A program made the position numbers and the translations under genes. This document shows positions 16,577 through 23,888 of a stretch of 36,990 bases of DNA, piece after piece. The first letter of the stretch is position 1, and each line of letters begins with the position of its first letter. This DNA is from Pseudomonadota bacterium. GTDB taxonomy: Bacteria > Verrucomicrobiota > Verrucomicrobiia > Limisphaerales > SXTU01. The notes beneath the pieces were generated by a model, which saw nothing but the letters and a program-made list of their open reading frames with translations, was not told where the DNA came from and made no database searches. The stretch lies in NCBI GenBank assembly GCA_009922615.1, contig RFVF01000048.1:1-36990 (forward strand), read 5' to 3'.

Positions 16577-16775
16577 GACACTTCGGCAGGCATGCGTGAC
16601 GCTACGACTGAGGCAAACGACGCTTCCGCTGTGCGGAACGAGACTTCGCTCGGAGCAAACGAGACTTCTCCGATGATGGAAAAGACTTCGTCTGGGGCAA
16701 AAAAGACTTCGTTTGCGACAGTTGAAGTCTTTTTTGGGGTAGTTGAAGTCTTTTCTGGGCGAGGCGAAGCTACGA
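16577..16775. repeat. 21-nt-period degenerate repeat array with an orientation switch
   Basis: GACTTC recurs at 16642, 16663, 16684 and 16705, exactly 21 bases apart. Degenerate copies continue the same phase leftwards (16619, 16598, 16577). To the right the motif appears inverted as GAAGTC at 16724 and 16745 and GAAGCT at 16766, again 21 bases apart. The array lies in a 706-base gap without a convincing gene (16411-17116). One plus-strand frame (16457-16816) reads it as a heptapeptide repeat of ETS/KTS type, but there is no other evidence that it is translated. Confidence 0.7.
16699..16735. terminator. Perfect 12-bp inverted repeat with A/T-run ends
   Basis: AAAAAAGACTTC (16699-16710) pairs with GAAGTCTTTTTT (16724-16735) across a 13-base loop. 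The A-run and T-run ends make it a possible bidirectional intrinsic terminator. It sits exactly where the 21-nt array changes orientation, so it may be a by-product of that inversion. Confidence 0.4.
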
Positions 16776-16851
16776 TTAGTGCCAGATTAGCAATGAGTTA
16801 TACCAGCTACGGGTGAAAGTTGGTCGAACTGCCCGAGGGGGATGCAATTTT

Positions 16852-17011
16852 CCTTCTCCCTGCGCGGAGCGAGGGGAGAAGGTGGCCGCAGGCCGGATGA
16901 GGGGAGCGGCCACCAACGCCGTCGCACGTTACCCCTCACCCCGGCCCTCTGCCCTTGCTCCGCAAAGGGGGAGGGAGCCGGCCACTCGGCGGCGGTTGAG
17001 GGCCGGGGTGA
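16852..17011. repeat. Composite GC-rich palindromic intergenic repeat
   Basis: Nested inverted repeats: CCTTCTCCC (16852-16860) with GGGAGAAGG (16874-16882); GGTGGCCGC (16881-16889) with GCGGCCACC (16906-16914); and a perfect 14-bp pair TCACCCCGGCCCTC (16936-16949) with GAGGGCCGGGGTGA (16998-17011). It resembles the widespread 'ctctcccc...ggatgagggg' type of bacterial intergenic repeat. It lies just upstream of the binding-protein gene. The rest of the gap (16411-16576 and 17012-17116) shows nothing beyond a TTGACA box at 17081-17086. Confidence 0.6.
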
Positions 17012-17116
17012 AGGAGGACGGCCCTAGGCACTGCAACCGCTGGCAAGCCAGTGGGCTGCGCGCAAGGAGCGGAGGCGCGCTTGACATCGGGCGGGCAAAC
17101 AGAGCCAATTACACGT

Positions 17117-18178
17117 ATGCATAGCACGAAGTTTTCCCGGGCCGCCGCGTTGTCTCTCACCTGTTTGGCGGTGGCCTTATCGGGTTGCAACAAGCCCGCT
17201 GACCCCGCTGCCAAACCCGGCGAGGGCGCGGCTCCGGCCCCCAAGCCCGGCAAGAAACAGAAAATCGCCTTCGTCTCCAATGGCGTCGCGTCGTTCTGGA
17301 CCATCGCCGCGGCGGGCGTGAAGGCCGCCGGCGAGAAGCTCGGCGTGGACGCGCAGACGCTCATGCCCGTCGAGGGCATCGGCGACCAGAAGCGGATGAT
17401 TGAGGACCTGCTCACCAAGGGCGTGGATGGCATCGCCGTCAGCCCGATTGACCCGGCGAACCAGACCGACCTCCTCAACACCGCCGCCAAGCGCGCCAAG
17501 CTCATCACCCACGACTCCGACGCGCCCAACGCCGACCGGCTCGTTTACATCGGCATGGACAACTACAAGGCCGGCCGGATGTGCGGCGCGTTGGTGCGCG
17601 AGGCCATGCCCAACGGCGGCACGGTCATGATTTTCATCGGCCGCATGGAGCAGGATAACGCCAAGCGCCGTCGCCAAGGCACGATTGACGCCATCCTTGG
17701 CCGGCCCGAGAACCCGAACAACTTCGACCCCGCCGACAAGGTGCTCGAAGGCGGCGGCTTCAAAATCCTCGGCACGCTCACCGACCAGTTCGACCAGGCC
17801 AAGGGCAAGGCCAACGCCGAGGACACGCTCGCGAAGTATCCCGACATCGGCGGCATGGTGGGTCTCTTCGCCTACAACCCGCCGCTGATGCTCGAAGCGC
17901 TCCAGCAGGCCGGCAAGCTCGGCAAGGTCAAGGTCATCGCCTTCGACGAGGCGGACGCGACGCTCGCGGGCATCCAGAAAGGCACCGTCCACGGCACCGT
18001 GGTGCAGAACCCCTACATGTATGGCTACAAATCCGTCGAGGTGCTGAACGAGATTCTCAAGGGCAACGCGAGCGTGATCCCCGCGAGCAAGTTCATCGAC
18101 ATCCCGGCGCGGCAGATTCGGAAAGACAACGTGGATGCGTTCTGGGCGGACCTGAAGGAGAAGGTAGGCGGAAAATGA
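17117..18178 (+). CDS. Sugar-type ABC transporter substrate-binding lipoprotein (type 1 periplasmic fold)
   Basis: A 353-residue lipoprotein. The leader ends in the lipobox LSGC (Cys24), followed by a Pro/Ala-rich tether. The body is a periplasmic-binding-protein type 1 fold of the RbsB-like group: KIAFVSNGVASFWTIAAAGVK, then DLLTKGVDGIAVSPIDP (hinge strand), VYIGMDNYKAGRMCGALV, and the C-lobe VIAFDEADATLAGIQKGTVHGTVVQNPY. Such proteins bind sugars or similar small molecules and deliver them to an ATPase/permease pair. The ATG at 17117 gives the leader; the frame is open from 17051. A TTGACA box at 17081-17086 could be a -35 element, but no good -10 follows. The cognate ATPase downstream is truncated and no permease is present, so the protein appears orphaned here. 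Confidence 0.85.
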   Translation: MHSTKFSRAAALSLTCLAVALSGCNKPADPAAKPGEGAAPAPKPGKKQKIAFVSNGVASFWTIAAAGVKAAGEKLGVDAQTLMPVEGIGDQKRMIEDLLTKGVDGIAVSPIDPANQTDLLNTAAKRAKLITHDSDAPNADRLVYIGMDNYKAGRMCGALVREAMPNGGTVMIFIGRMEQDNAKRRRQGTIDAILGRPENPNNFDPADKVLEGGGFKILGTLTDQFDQAKGKANAEDTLAKYPDIGGMVGLFAYNPPLMLEALQQAGKLGKVKVIAFDEADATLAGIQKGTVHGTVVQNPYMYGYKSVEVLNEILKGNASVIPASKFIDIPARQIRKDNVDAFWADLKEKVGGK

Positions 18179-18196
18179 AATGTGGTTTAGGCGGAG

Positions 18197-18598
18197 TTGC
18201 ACATCGTGGGCTTTGTCATAGTCATTTCGGTGCTGGCGCTGGGTCTGTGGAGCATCTTTCTAACTTCCCAGAGATTGCTTCGCGCCCACGCGAACCGCGC
18301 TTGGTGGTGCGTCTTTGTCGTCTTGTCGGTCGCAGGTCTAGCCGCTGGCTGCTGGCTGGCGTTTAACTTCGAGTATCAGGTGTCACCGCGAACGCGCTGC
18401 GCCAGCTTTCCGCTGCCGCTGGCTTTCTTTCGCCTTGAGGATGGCCGATGGGTTGATTTCGTCACTCCGACTTATGTGATGTATCCTGGCTTGGTCGCGA
18501 ACGTAGTGGCAATCGTCGCCATGGCGTTGTTGCCGCTTTGGTTTGCATCGTGGGCATCAAGTCGAAGGCACAAAGTTCACGACAGCCAATCCGTGTAA
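18197..18598 (+). CDS. Hypothetical small membrane protein
   Basis: About 130 residues with three predicted membrane segments: 4-23 ([19 protein letters not shown]), 36-56 ([21 protein letters not shown]) and 97-116 ([20 protein letters not shown]). A cysteine-containing loop, [21 protein letters not shown], lies before the last one. I recall similar hypothetical membrane proteins in Verrucomicrobiota but no function. The start is uncertain: TTG at 18197, or GTG at 18206, which sits better behind GGAG (18193-18196). It lies between a binding-protein gene and an ATPase remnant, where a transporter operon would not normally carry it, so it may be an insertion. An 8-bp inverted repeat (18585-18592 with 18613-18620) surrounds its stop. 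Confidence 0.55.
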   Translation: MHIVGFVIVISVLALGLWSIFLTSQRLLRAHANRAWWCVFVVLSVAGLAAGCWLAFNFEYQVSPRTRCASFPLPLAFFRLEDGRWVDFVTPTYVMYPGLVANVVAIVAMALLPLWFASWASSRRHKVHDSQSV

Positions 18599-18627
18599 TA
18601 TCGGTTCATCAGGGATTGGCCATTCCC

Positions 18628-18843
18628 ATGCTCCTCCTCAAAGCCCGCACTCTGCCCAAGTCCTTCCCGGGCGTGCGGGCGCTCAAGGGCGTGAGCCTCA
18701 CCGTCGAGCGCGGCGAGGTGCTCGCGGTCATCGGCGAGAACGGCGCGGGCAAGAGCACGCTCAAGAAACGCCTCGCTGGTAAGGAGAATTCTCGATCCGG
18801 GCAAAGGCCGATTTGGAAGTTACCCGACACACCGTCGTGGTAG
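18628..18843 (+). pseudogene. Truncated sugar-type ABC transporter ATP-binding protein
   Basis: Seventy-one residues that begin like an RbsA/MglA-type sugar ATPase: [35 protein letters not shown] contains an intact Walker A (GENGAGKST). The family sequence is lost soon after (LKKRLAGK, expected MKILAG plus more than 400 residues). The frame then stops inside the start of the repeat at 18833-18972. Signature motif, Walker B and the second ATPase half are all missing, so it cannot work as an ATPase. With the intact binding protein upstream and no permease, this looks like a decayed transporter operon. The ATG at 18628 is the natural family start. The deletion may be linked to the repeat that now follows. 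Confidence 0.75.
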
Positions 18844-18844
18844 C

Positions 18845-18861
18845 GCAGGCTTGCAGCCTGC
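18845..18861. repeat. TTGCA-loop hairpin, copy A
   Basis: GCAGGC-TTGCA-GCCTGC, a perfect 6-bp stem with a five-base loop, inside the 185-base gap between the ATPase remnant and the permease gene. Same architecture as 18868-18884 with a different stem sequence. Confidence 0.7.
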
Positions 18862-18867
18862 TGTTTC

Positions 18868-18884
18868 GCGGGTTTGCAACCCGC
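18868..18884. repeat. TTGCA-loop hairpin, copy B
   Basis: GCGGGT-TTGCA-ACCCGC, a perfect 6-bp stem with the same five-base loop as the hairpin 7 bases upstream. The stem bases differ but remain complementary, as expected if structure rather than sequence is kept. Confidence 0.7.
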
Positions 18885-18929
18885 CGACCTCACGCACTTT
18901 GTTTAGCACGACTGCTCGCCGGACGGCCT

Positions 18930-18946
18930 GCCGACTGCCAGTCGGC
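18930..18946. repeat. Related hairpin with TGCCA loop
   Basis: GCCGAC-TGCCA-GTCGGC, a perfect 6-bp stem. The left arm equals that of the copy at 13942, and the loop is a variant of TTGCA. It ends the cluster of hairpins between 18833 and 18972. Confidence 0.6.
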
Positions 18947-19028
18947 GGACAAAAAAGGCTGCTACGGTGCGGAGCGCCCGACTTCGGAATTCGGGTTTAT
19001 TGATCACCGAGCGTTCCGTCGTGCGCGG

Positions 19029-20483
19029 CTATTCGTAGCGCAGCGCCTGAATGGGATTCAGCTTGGCCGCCTTGAAGGCAGGAAAGAGGCCGGCCAGCAC
19101 GCCCACGGCCACGCTGAAGCCGAACGCCAGGACCATGCTTTCCATCGTGATGACGGGGGTGTTGCCCGTGGGCGAAAGCTTGATGAGAAGTTCCACGAGC
19201 ATGGTGGAGGTAAATAGCCCCGAGACGCCACCGATGATCGCGATGACCACGCTCTCGACGAGGATCTGCGTGAACACATCGAAGAAGGTCGCGCCAATCG
19301 CTTTGCGGATGCCGATCTCGCGCACGCGCTCCGTGATGCTGGCGAGCATGATGTTCATGATGCCAATGCCGCCCACCAGCAGGCTGATGGCCGCGATGAT
19401 GCCGCCACTCATCCGATAATTCCGGATCGCCGTGCCGATGTCCTCCGACCAGTTCTCCTGAGTGCGGAAGGAAAAATCCTCGATGCCTTTGTGCGAGTGC
19501 ATCAGCACGTTTTTGGCCTGCTGCAAGGCCTCGTCCATCTGGTCGATGTTGGCGACCTTGATCGACAGCGTGGACAGGCGCGGATCGGGCAGAAATTCCG
19601 ACGTGCTCCCCGAGCCGGAACCGCTGCTGGTGCCGCTGCTGCCCCGGCTGTAATTGCCCGAGCTGGAGCTGGCGGACACGGTGGCGGCGCGAAAGCGCAG
19701 CCACATCGTGTTCAGCGGGATGTAAACGGTGTTGTTCTTGAGGTCATACACAAAGCCGCCGCTCATCGAGCCCTTGCTGCCGCCCTTGCTGCCATAGCCC
19801 TTGGCGCGTTCCGGCCCGGTGCGCACCTCGGGCGGTTTGTCCTTCATCAGTTCACGTGCCTTCTTGTCCTGCTCGCTCTCGTAGTGCTCGAACATGCCGA
19901 TGATCTTGAAGCGCTGCTGGTTGATGTTGATGAACTCGCCCACGGGGATGATGTCGCGCCCCACCTGCTCCGGGGAACCGAACAATGCGTCGCGGATCGC
20001 CGTGCCGATGACGCACACGTTGCGGGCATTCTCATCGTCCACCTCGTTGAAAATCCGGCCGTGCTCCACCACGTGCTGGTTCAACTCCACCGCGTTGGGC
20101 CATGTGCCGATGAAGTTCCAAGGGCTGATGCTCTTGGAGCCGCGCGTCATGGTGACGTTGCGCGTCCGCATTTCGGGCACGACCATCGTGATCAACGGCG
20201 CGCTGTGCAGCAATGAGTGGACGTCGTTCATCGTCGTGCCCACGGCTTGATCGGCCATGTGCTGCTGCCAGATGGGAATGTCCTGATCCTCGACGCGCAC
20301 TTTCTCCAATCCACCGATGGCGATCAGCGCGGCCTTCATGCCGTTCTCCATGCCCTTCACCAACGCGGACATCGCCACGAGGCTGGAGACTCCAAGGATG
20401 ATGCCCAGCATTGTGAGGAGCGAACGAAACTTGTTCGCCCAAATTTCCTTCAGGCCAACGAGAATGGCGTTGATGAGGTTCAT
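19029..20483 (-). CDS. MacB-type ABC transporter permease (FtsX-like)
   Basis: A 484-residue permease of the MacB/FtsX class, which couples ATP hydrolysis in the cytoplasm to mechanical movement of a periplasmic domain. One membrane helix lies near the N-terminus (about 20-42, FRSLLTMLGIILGVSSLVAM). A large periplasmic MacB-like domain follows (about 45-355), then three C-terminal helices (about 365-390, 415-440 and 450-472), ending with the family motif AAKLNPIQALRYE. The periplasmic domain contains an unusual Ser/Gly-rich stretch (about 275-300). The gene overlaps the ATPase stop by 4 bases (20480-20483), typical of one operon with the ATPase and MacA-like adaptor. Cargo is unknown; relatives export peptides, lipids or antibiotics. 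Confidence 0.88.
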   Translation of the reverse strand: MNLINAILVGLKEIWANKFRSLLTMLGIILGVSSLVAMSALVKGMENGMKAALIAIGGLEKVRVEDQDIPIWQQHMADQAVGTTMNDVHSLLHSAPLITMVVPEMRTRNVTMTRGSKSISPWNFIGTWPNAVELNQHVVEHGRIFNEVDDENARNVCVIGTAIRDALFGSPEQVGRDIIPVGEFININQQRFKIIGMFEHYESEQDKKARELMKDKPPEVRTGPERAKGYGSKGGSKGSMSGGFVYDLKNNTVYIPLNTMWLRFRAATVSASSSSGNYSRGSSGTSSGSGSGSTSEFLPDPRLSTLSIKVANIDQMDEALQQAKNVLMHSHKGIEDFSFRTQENWSEDIGTAIRNYRMSGGIIAAISLLVGGIGIMNIMLASITERVREIGIRKAIGATFFDVFTQILVESVVIAIIGGVSGLFTSTMLVELLIKLSPTGNTPVITMESMVLAFGFSVAVGVLAGLFPAFKAAKLNPIQALRYE

Positions 20484-21223
20484 GCCGTTTCTTGGACTTG
20501 GGCACCGACGGCAAACTTCGGCCCGTCGTGCTGGCCGGAGAGTTTCGCATCCACGTTCTTGGCAATCTTGCCGTCGCGAATCTCGATCTTACGCGGCGTC
20601 ACGGCGGCGATCTCAGGATCGTGGGTGACAAGCATGATGGTGCGGCCCTGGCGGCTGAGTTCGTGAAACAACTTCAAGATGGTCTCGCCCGTGTGGGAGT
20701 CGAGGTTACCGGTGGGCTCGTCGGCGAAAACAATTTTAGGGCTGTTCACCAGCGCGCGGGCGATGGCGGCGCGCTGCTGTTGGCCGCCGGAGAGCTGCAT
20801 GGGCCGGTGCTTGGCGCGGTTGTCCATCTCGACGAGGCGCAGGGCATCCATCGCGCGCTCGCGGCGTTCGCGTGCGCCGCAGCCGGCATAGACCATGGGA
20901 AGCTCGACGTTTTGCAGGACGTTGAGTTTGGGCAGCAGATTGAAGAACTGGAAGACGAAGCCGATTTTCTGGTTGCGGATGCGGGCCAGCTCACGGGCGG
21001 AAGCGGTGGCTATCTCAGTGCCATCGAGCTTGAAGCTGCCCTTCGTCGGCGAGTCCAAGCAGCCAAGAATGTGCATCAGCGTGGACTTGCCACTGCCAGA
21101 GGGTCCGATGATGGAGATGAACTCACCACCGTTGATGTCGAGATCCACGTTGTCGAGCGCGCGGATTTCCTCGCCACCGAGGTGGTAGATCTTGCTGACG
21201 CCGCGTAGTTCGATGAGGGCCAT
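20480..21223 (-). CDS. MacB/LolD-type ABC transporter ATP-binding protein
   Basis: A 247-residue ATPase with all ABC motifs: Walker [10 protein letters not shown] (40-48), Q-loop FQFFNLLP (91-98), signature LSGGQQQR (144-151), Walker B IVFADEP (164-170; Asp168, Glu169) and switch His201. Length and motif spacing fit the LolD/MacB subfamily, which energises FtsX-like permeases rather than classical importers. A C-terminal tail of about 30 residues (from [15 protein letters not shown]) exceeds the family core. It lies between adaptor and permease genes on the minus strand: 20 bases after the adaptor stop and 4 bases overlapping the permease start. It should be the cytoplasmic motor of that export pump. 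Confidence 0.92.
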   Translation of the reverse strand: MALIELRGVSKIYHLGGEEIRALDNVDLDINGGEFISIIGPSGSGKSTLMHILGCLDSPTKGSFKLDGTEIATASARELARIRNQKIGFVFQFFNLLPKLNVLQNVELPMVYAGCGARERRERAMDALRLVEMDNRAKHRPMQLSGGQQQRAAIARALVNSPKIVFADEPTGNLDSHTGETILKLFHELSRQGRTIMLVTHDPEIAAVTPRKIEIRDGKIAKNVDAKLSGQHDGPKFAVGAQVQETA

Positions 21224-21243
21224 TCAGGGAAAATAACTGGAGG

Positions 21244-22779
21244 CTATGGGTTAGACGGGCCTTTGCGTTCGCCGCCACTGGTGCCCGGAGCGCCGCCTTT
21301 GGCACCGCCGCCCTTCGCGCCATCTTTGCCATCGCCGCCCTTGCCGCCACCTTTGCCGCCGGGGGCTCCTTTGCCAGCCTTGGCGGCGGCACCGAAGGCC
21401 TGCTGGACCTTTCCCAACTCTTCAAGAGGCGTGATGAGGGAGACGACTTCTCCGCCCTGCAAACCCTTGGTCACTTCCGCATAATCGTAGTCGGTCACCC
21501 CGATGTGAATGGGCGTGCGGACAAATTTGTCGTCCTGCTTGAGATAAACAAACCGGTCGCCCTGCTCGGTGAACACCGCCGCCAACGGCACGGCGATCAC
21601 GTTATCCGCGCTTTGGAGCGGGATGGTCAGGTTGGCGGTCATGCCGGGACGCACGCCGGATTTTTCGTCATTCTTCACGATCATGCGGGTGGAGAAACCC
21701 TTGATGCCGTTCTTAATGGTGGCCTGCGGGGCGATGCGATCCACGCGGCCGAACAGTTTCAGGCCGGGGATGGCCTCGATCTCGATCTGCACTTTTTGAT
21801 TCGCAGTGATGCGGGTCACGTCGGCCTGGTTGATGTGGGCGTTGATGATGAGCTCGCTCAGGTCGGCAATGGTCAGCACCTCGGTGCCGCTGTTGACGCC
21901 GCCAGAGCCGGAGACGGCCTGCCCGACGGACACGGGACGAGTGAGGATGGTGCAATCGAACGGCGCGGTAATCTTGGTCTTGGAAATCCGGTCCTCGACA
22001 AGTTGCAGTGCCTTGAGAGAACGCTCGTAATTGTTGCTGGCCAGCGCGTGGTTGTTGCGGGCGAGATCAAGTTCGATCTTGGCGTTTTCAAGCACCTCCC
22101 AGGAGAGGAGCTTGTCGTAGTTGTTGCGGGCCAGCGCGTGGGCGTTACGTGCCTGGTCCAGCTCGGCCTTGGCGTTTTCAAACGCTTCCTTGGCAAGGAG
22201 CTTGTCCGCGAAAAGCTGCTGCATCCGGTCAAAGTTGACCTGGAGTTTCTCAAGCGTCAGGCGGGCCCCCTCGATCTGGAGCTTGGCGGCCTCGATCTCC
22301 GTCTGCCGTTGGCTGCGATCCAAGGGCAGCTTCTTCTCGAAGATTTGTTTGGTGCGGTCGTAGTCGAGTTGCAGCTTCTCCATGGAAAGCCGCGCGCCCT
22401 CAATCTGTAGCTTGGCCGCTTCGATTTCCGTCTGGCGCTGGCTGCGCTCGATCTGCAGGTCAGAGTCGTCGAGCGTGAAGAGGATCGCGCCTTTCTTGAC
22501 CTTGTCGCCAATGTCCACGGGCAGCTTGTCGATGCGACCCCCGACCTCGGGACGCACGGAAACCTGCTCGGCGGGAGTGATTTCACCAGCGGCGCTGATG
22601 GCGAAACTGATGTCGCGTGCCGTGATGAGCGCGGTGGTGGGACGGGCGGATTTCTTCGCTTCATCGGCCCTGCCACCGGCCTTCCAGAACGCGACTTTAT
22701 CCGGCCACTTTTGGTAGGCGTAGTAACCGCCGCCACCCAACGAGCCCAACACAACTAGCCAAACCAGCAAACTCTTCAT
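21244..22779 (-). CDS. MacA-like periplasmic adaptor with duplicated coiled-coil hairpin
   Basis: A 511-residue membrane-fusion protein. An N-terminal membrane anchor (1-20) is followed by a lipoyl half (EVGGRIDKLPVDIGDKVKKGAILFTLDD, 78-105), an alpha-helical hairpin (about 108-268), the second lipoyl half and beta-barrel (from KITAPFDCTILTRPVSVGQAV), and a Gly/Lys-rich tail (from about 460). The hairpin is unusual. Residues 112-154 and 155-197 are tandem 43-residue repeats sharing RSQRQTEIEAAKLQIEGARL. Residues 200-229 and 230-259 are tandem 30-residue repeats (ENAK.EL..ARN.HAL..NNY). Adaptors of this kind dock an outer-membrane channel through the hairpin tip, so a longer hairpin would reach further; that is inference. 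It is the first gene of the efflux operon. Confidence 0.88.
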   Translation of the reverse strand: MKSLLVWLVVLGSLGGGGYYAYQKWPDKVAFWKAGGRADEAKKSARPTTALITARDISFAISAAGEITPAEQVSVRPEVGGRIDKLPVDIGDKVKKGAILFTLDDSDLQIERSQRQTEIEAAKLQIEGARLSMEKLQLDYDRTKQIFEKKLPLDRSQRQTEIEAAKLQIEGARLTLEKLQVNFDRMQQLFADKLLAKEAFENAKAELDQARNAHALARNNYDKLLSWEVLENAKIELDLARNNHALASNNYERSLKALQLVEDRISKTKITAPFDCTILTRPVSVGQAVSGSGGVNSGTEVLTIADLSELIINAHINQADVTRITANQKVQIEIEAIPGLKLFGRVDRIAPQATIKNGIKGFSTRMIVKNDEKSGVRPGMTANLTIPLQSADNVIAVPLAAVFTEQGDRFVYLKQDDKFVRTPIHIGVTDYDYAEVTKGLQGGEVVSLITPLEELGKVQQAFGAAAKAGKGAPGGKGGGKGGDGKDGAKGGGAKGGAPGTSGGERKGPSNP

Positions 22780-22881
22780 GCGTAATGCCGTCGAGCCTAG
22801 GCGAACGCCCGCGAACTTGGGAAGGCTTGATCGCAGATTTTTCTGCGCAATGTTTGCCCAGACGACCGAACTGCCGCGCTA

Positions 22882-23391
22882 TCACCTCCGCCACAGCACC
22901 AGCAGTGAGTAGAAGGCCACCGCCACGGCATACGCGAGCATGCCCGTGCCAATGGCCAACGGCAGCGAAGACCAGTCACTCGACACCACGACGGCCAATC
23001 CCACCAGTCCGAACAGCAACGTTTCTCCCATCACGCTGACACAATACGACCGGCGGTTCGTGCGGCTCATCGCCTCACCCACCATCAGCGAGTAATCCCG
23101 CTCACCGAGCGCCCGCATGAGCCAGGCCGACTTGAAATTGCGCGCCGCCACCAGCAGGCTGGTCGTGACTAGGATCAAGCCAGCTAACGGCCAATGCGCG
23201 GTGGCCAGGCAGAGCAGCAAGTTGCAGGCGATACCCCATTTCCAGCCCAGCCACTTGGCCAGCGGATTAGCCTCCAAAACGAGTGTCGGTGTGGCGAACC
23301 AAGTGCTCAGGAAATCCATCCCGCGCGCGAAGACCAACAGACCAAGGGTGATAAGATAATCCCGGCTGGCAAAGGCGGCGAAGTCGTCCAC
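22882..23391 (-). CDS. Hypothetical integral membrane protein
   Basis: A 169-residue protein with four or five hydrophobic segments (about 12-26, 52-64, 66-82, 120-138 and 143-165). A polar motif, FARGMDFLSTWFATP...LEANPLAKWLGWKWG (about 21-53), suggests a conserved membrane-edge site. The Asn-Pro after LEA resembles small membrane proteins annotated as DUF5658-like, but this is only a resemblance. There is no signal peptide and no catalytic motif. The gene lies downstream of hisI on the same strand, separated by a strong inverted repeat (23407-23495), so it probably has its own promoter. Function unknown. Confidence 0.65.
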   Translation of the reverse strand: MDDFAAFASRDYLITLGLLVFARGMDFLSTWFATPTLVLEANPLAKWLGWKWGIACNLLLCLATAHWPLAGLILVTTSLLVAARNFKSAWLMRALGERDYSLMVGEAMSRTNRRSYCVSVMGETLLFGLVGLAVVVSSDWSSLPLAIGTGMLAYAVAVAFYSLLVLWRR

Positions 23392-23406
23392 GCGAGGAGG
23401 AAGGGA

Positions 23407-23495
23407 GGAATTTTATAAGGACAGCAGGAAGGCTGGGGAGAGAAGAGCGGTGGTGGATAAATTCCTGCCTCCCTGCCCTCCTTATAAAAAATCCC
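23407..23495. terminator. Imperfect inverted repeat after hisI
   Basis: Arms at 23407-23432 and 23468-23495 pair imperfectly (core TTTTATAAGG with CCTTATAAAA, plus GCAGG with a CCTGC-like match). The element starts right at the hisI stop codon on the minus strand and ends in an A/T-rich run. Terminator function for the his operon is likely; it may also be an ordinary mobile palindrome. Confidence 0.5.
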
Positions 23496-23888
23496 TCATG
23501 CTTTCTTGCCGTAGATTTGCTCCGGCGTTTCCAAGCGTGGCTCGGTTTCCTTCCAAGTCGTACCGCCGCCCTCGATGCTGCGGAAAAAGCAGCTCTTGAA
23601 ACCTTCATGGCAGGCGGCTCCGATCTGCTCCACTTGGATCAACAGGGTATCGCCGTCACAATCGAACGCGATGTCCTTCACGAGCTGCACATGCCCGCTG
23701 GATTCTCCTTTCATCCAAAACTTCTGGCGGGAACGACTCCAAAAATGGGTCTTGCCCGTCGCGATCGTGCTCTCCAACGACGCCCGGTTCATCCACGCCA
23801 TCATCAAGACGCGGCCGGTGGATTGCTCTTGAACGATGGCGGGAATAAGGCCATCGCCGGTGAATTTCAGTTTGTCTAGGAAGCTCAT
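23496..23888 (-). CDS. hisI: Phosphoribosyl-AMP cyclohydrolase
   Basis: A 130-residue HisI enzyme that opens the purine ring of phosphoribosyl-AMP, the third step of histidine synthesis. Diagnostic residues are visible: WMN (32-34), the metal-binding DCDGD (76-80), and the zinc cysteines in CHEGFKSC (Cys93 and Cys100), with Cys77 as the third. It is the monofunctional form, with no HisE phosphohydrolase domain fused. The start (ATG at 23888) overlaps the end of the DUF486 gene by 4 bases, and hisF lies just upstream, so the three form one minus-strand transcription unit. The stop runs into an inverted repeat. Confidence 0.95.
   Translation of the reverse strand: MSFLDKLKFTGDGLIPAIVQEQSTGRVLMMAWMNRASLESTIATGKTHFWSRSRQKFWMKGESSGHVQLVKDIAFDCDGDTLLIQVEQIGAACHEGFKSCFFRSIEGGGTTWKETEPRLETPEQIYGKKA

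Noticed and set aside
16577..16775. CRISPR array
   Set aside because: The period is only 21 bases, the repeated core is 6-8 bases, there are no unique spacers of normal size and no cas genes.
16457..16816. 119-residue open frame over the 21-nt array
   Set aside because: The heptapeptide pattern follows from the DNA period. It has no ribosome site, and both ends run into non-coding repeats. Kept only as a repeat.
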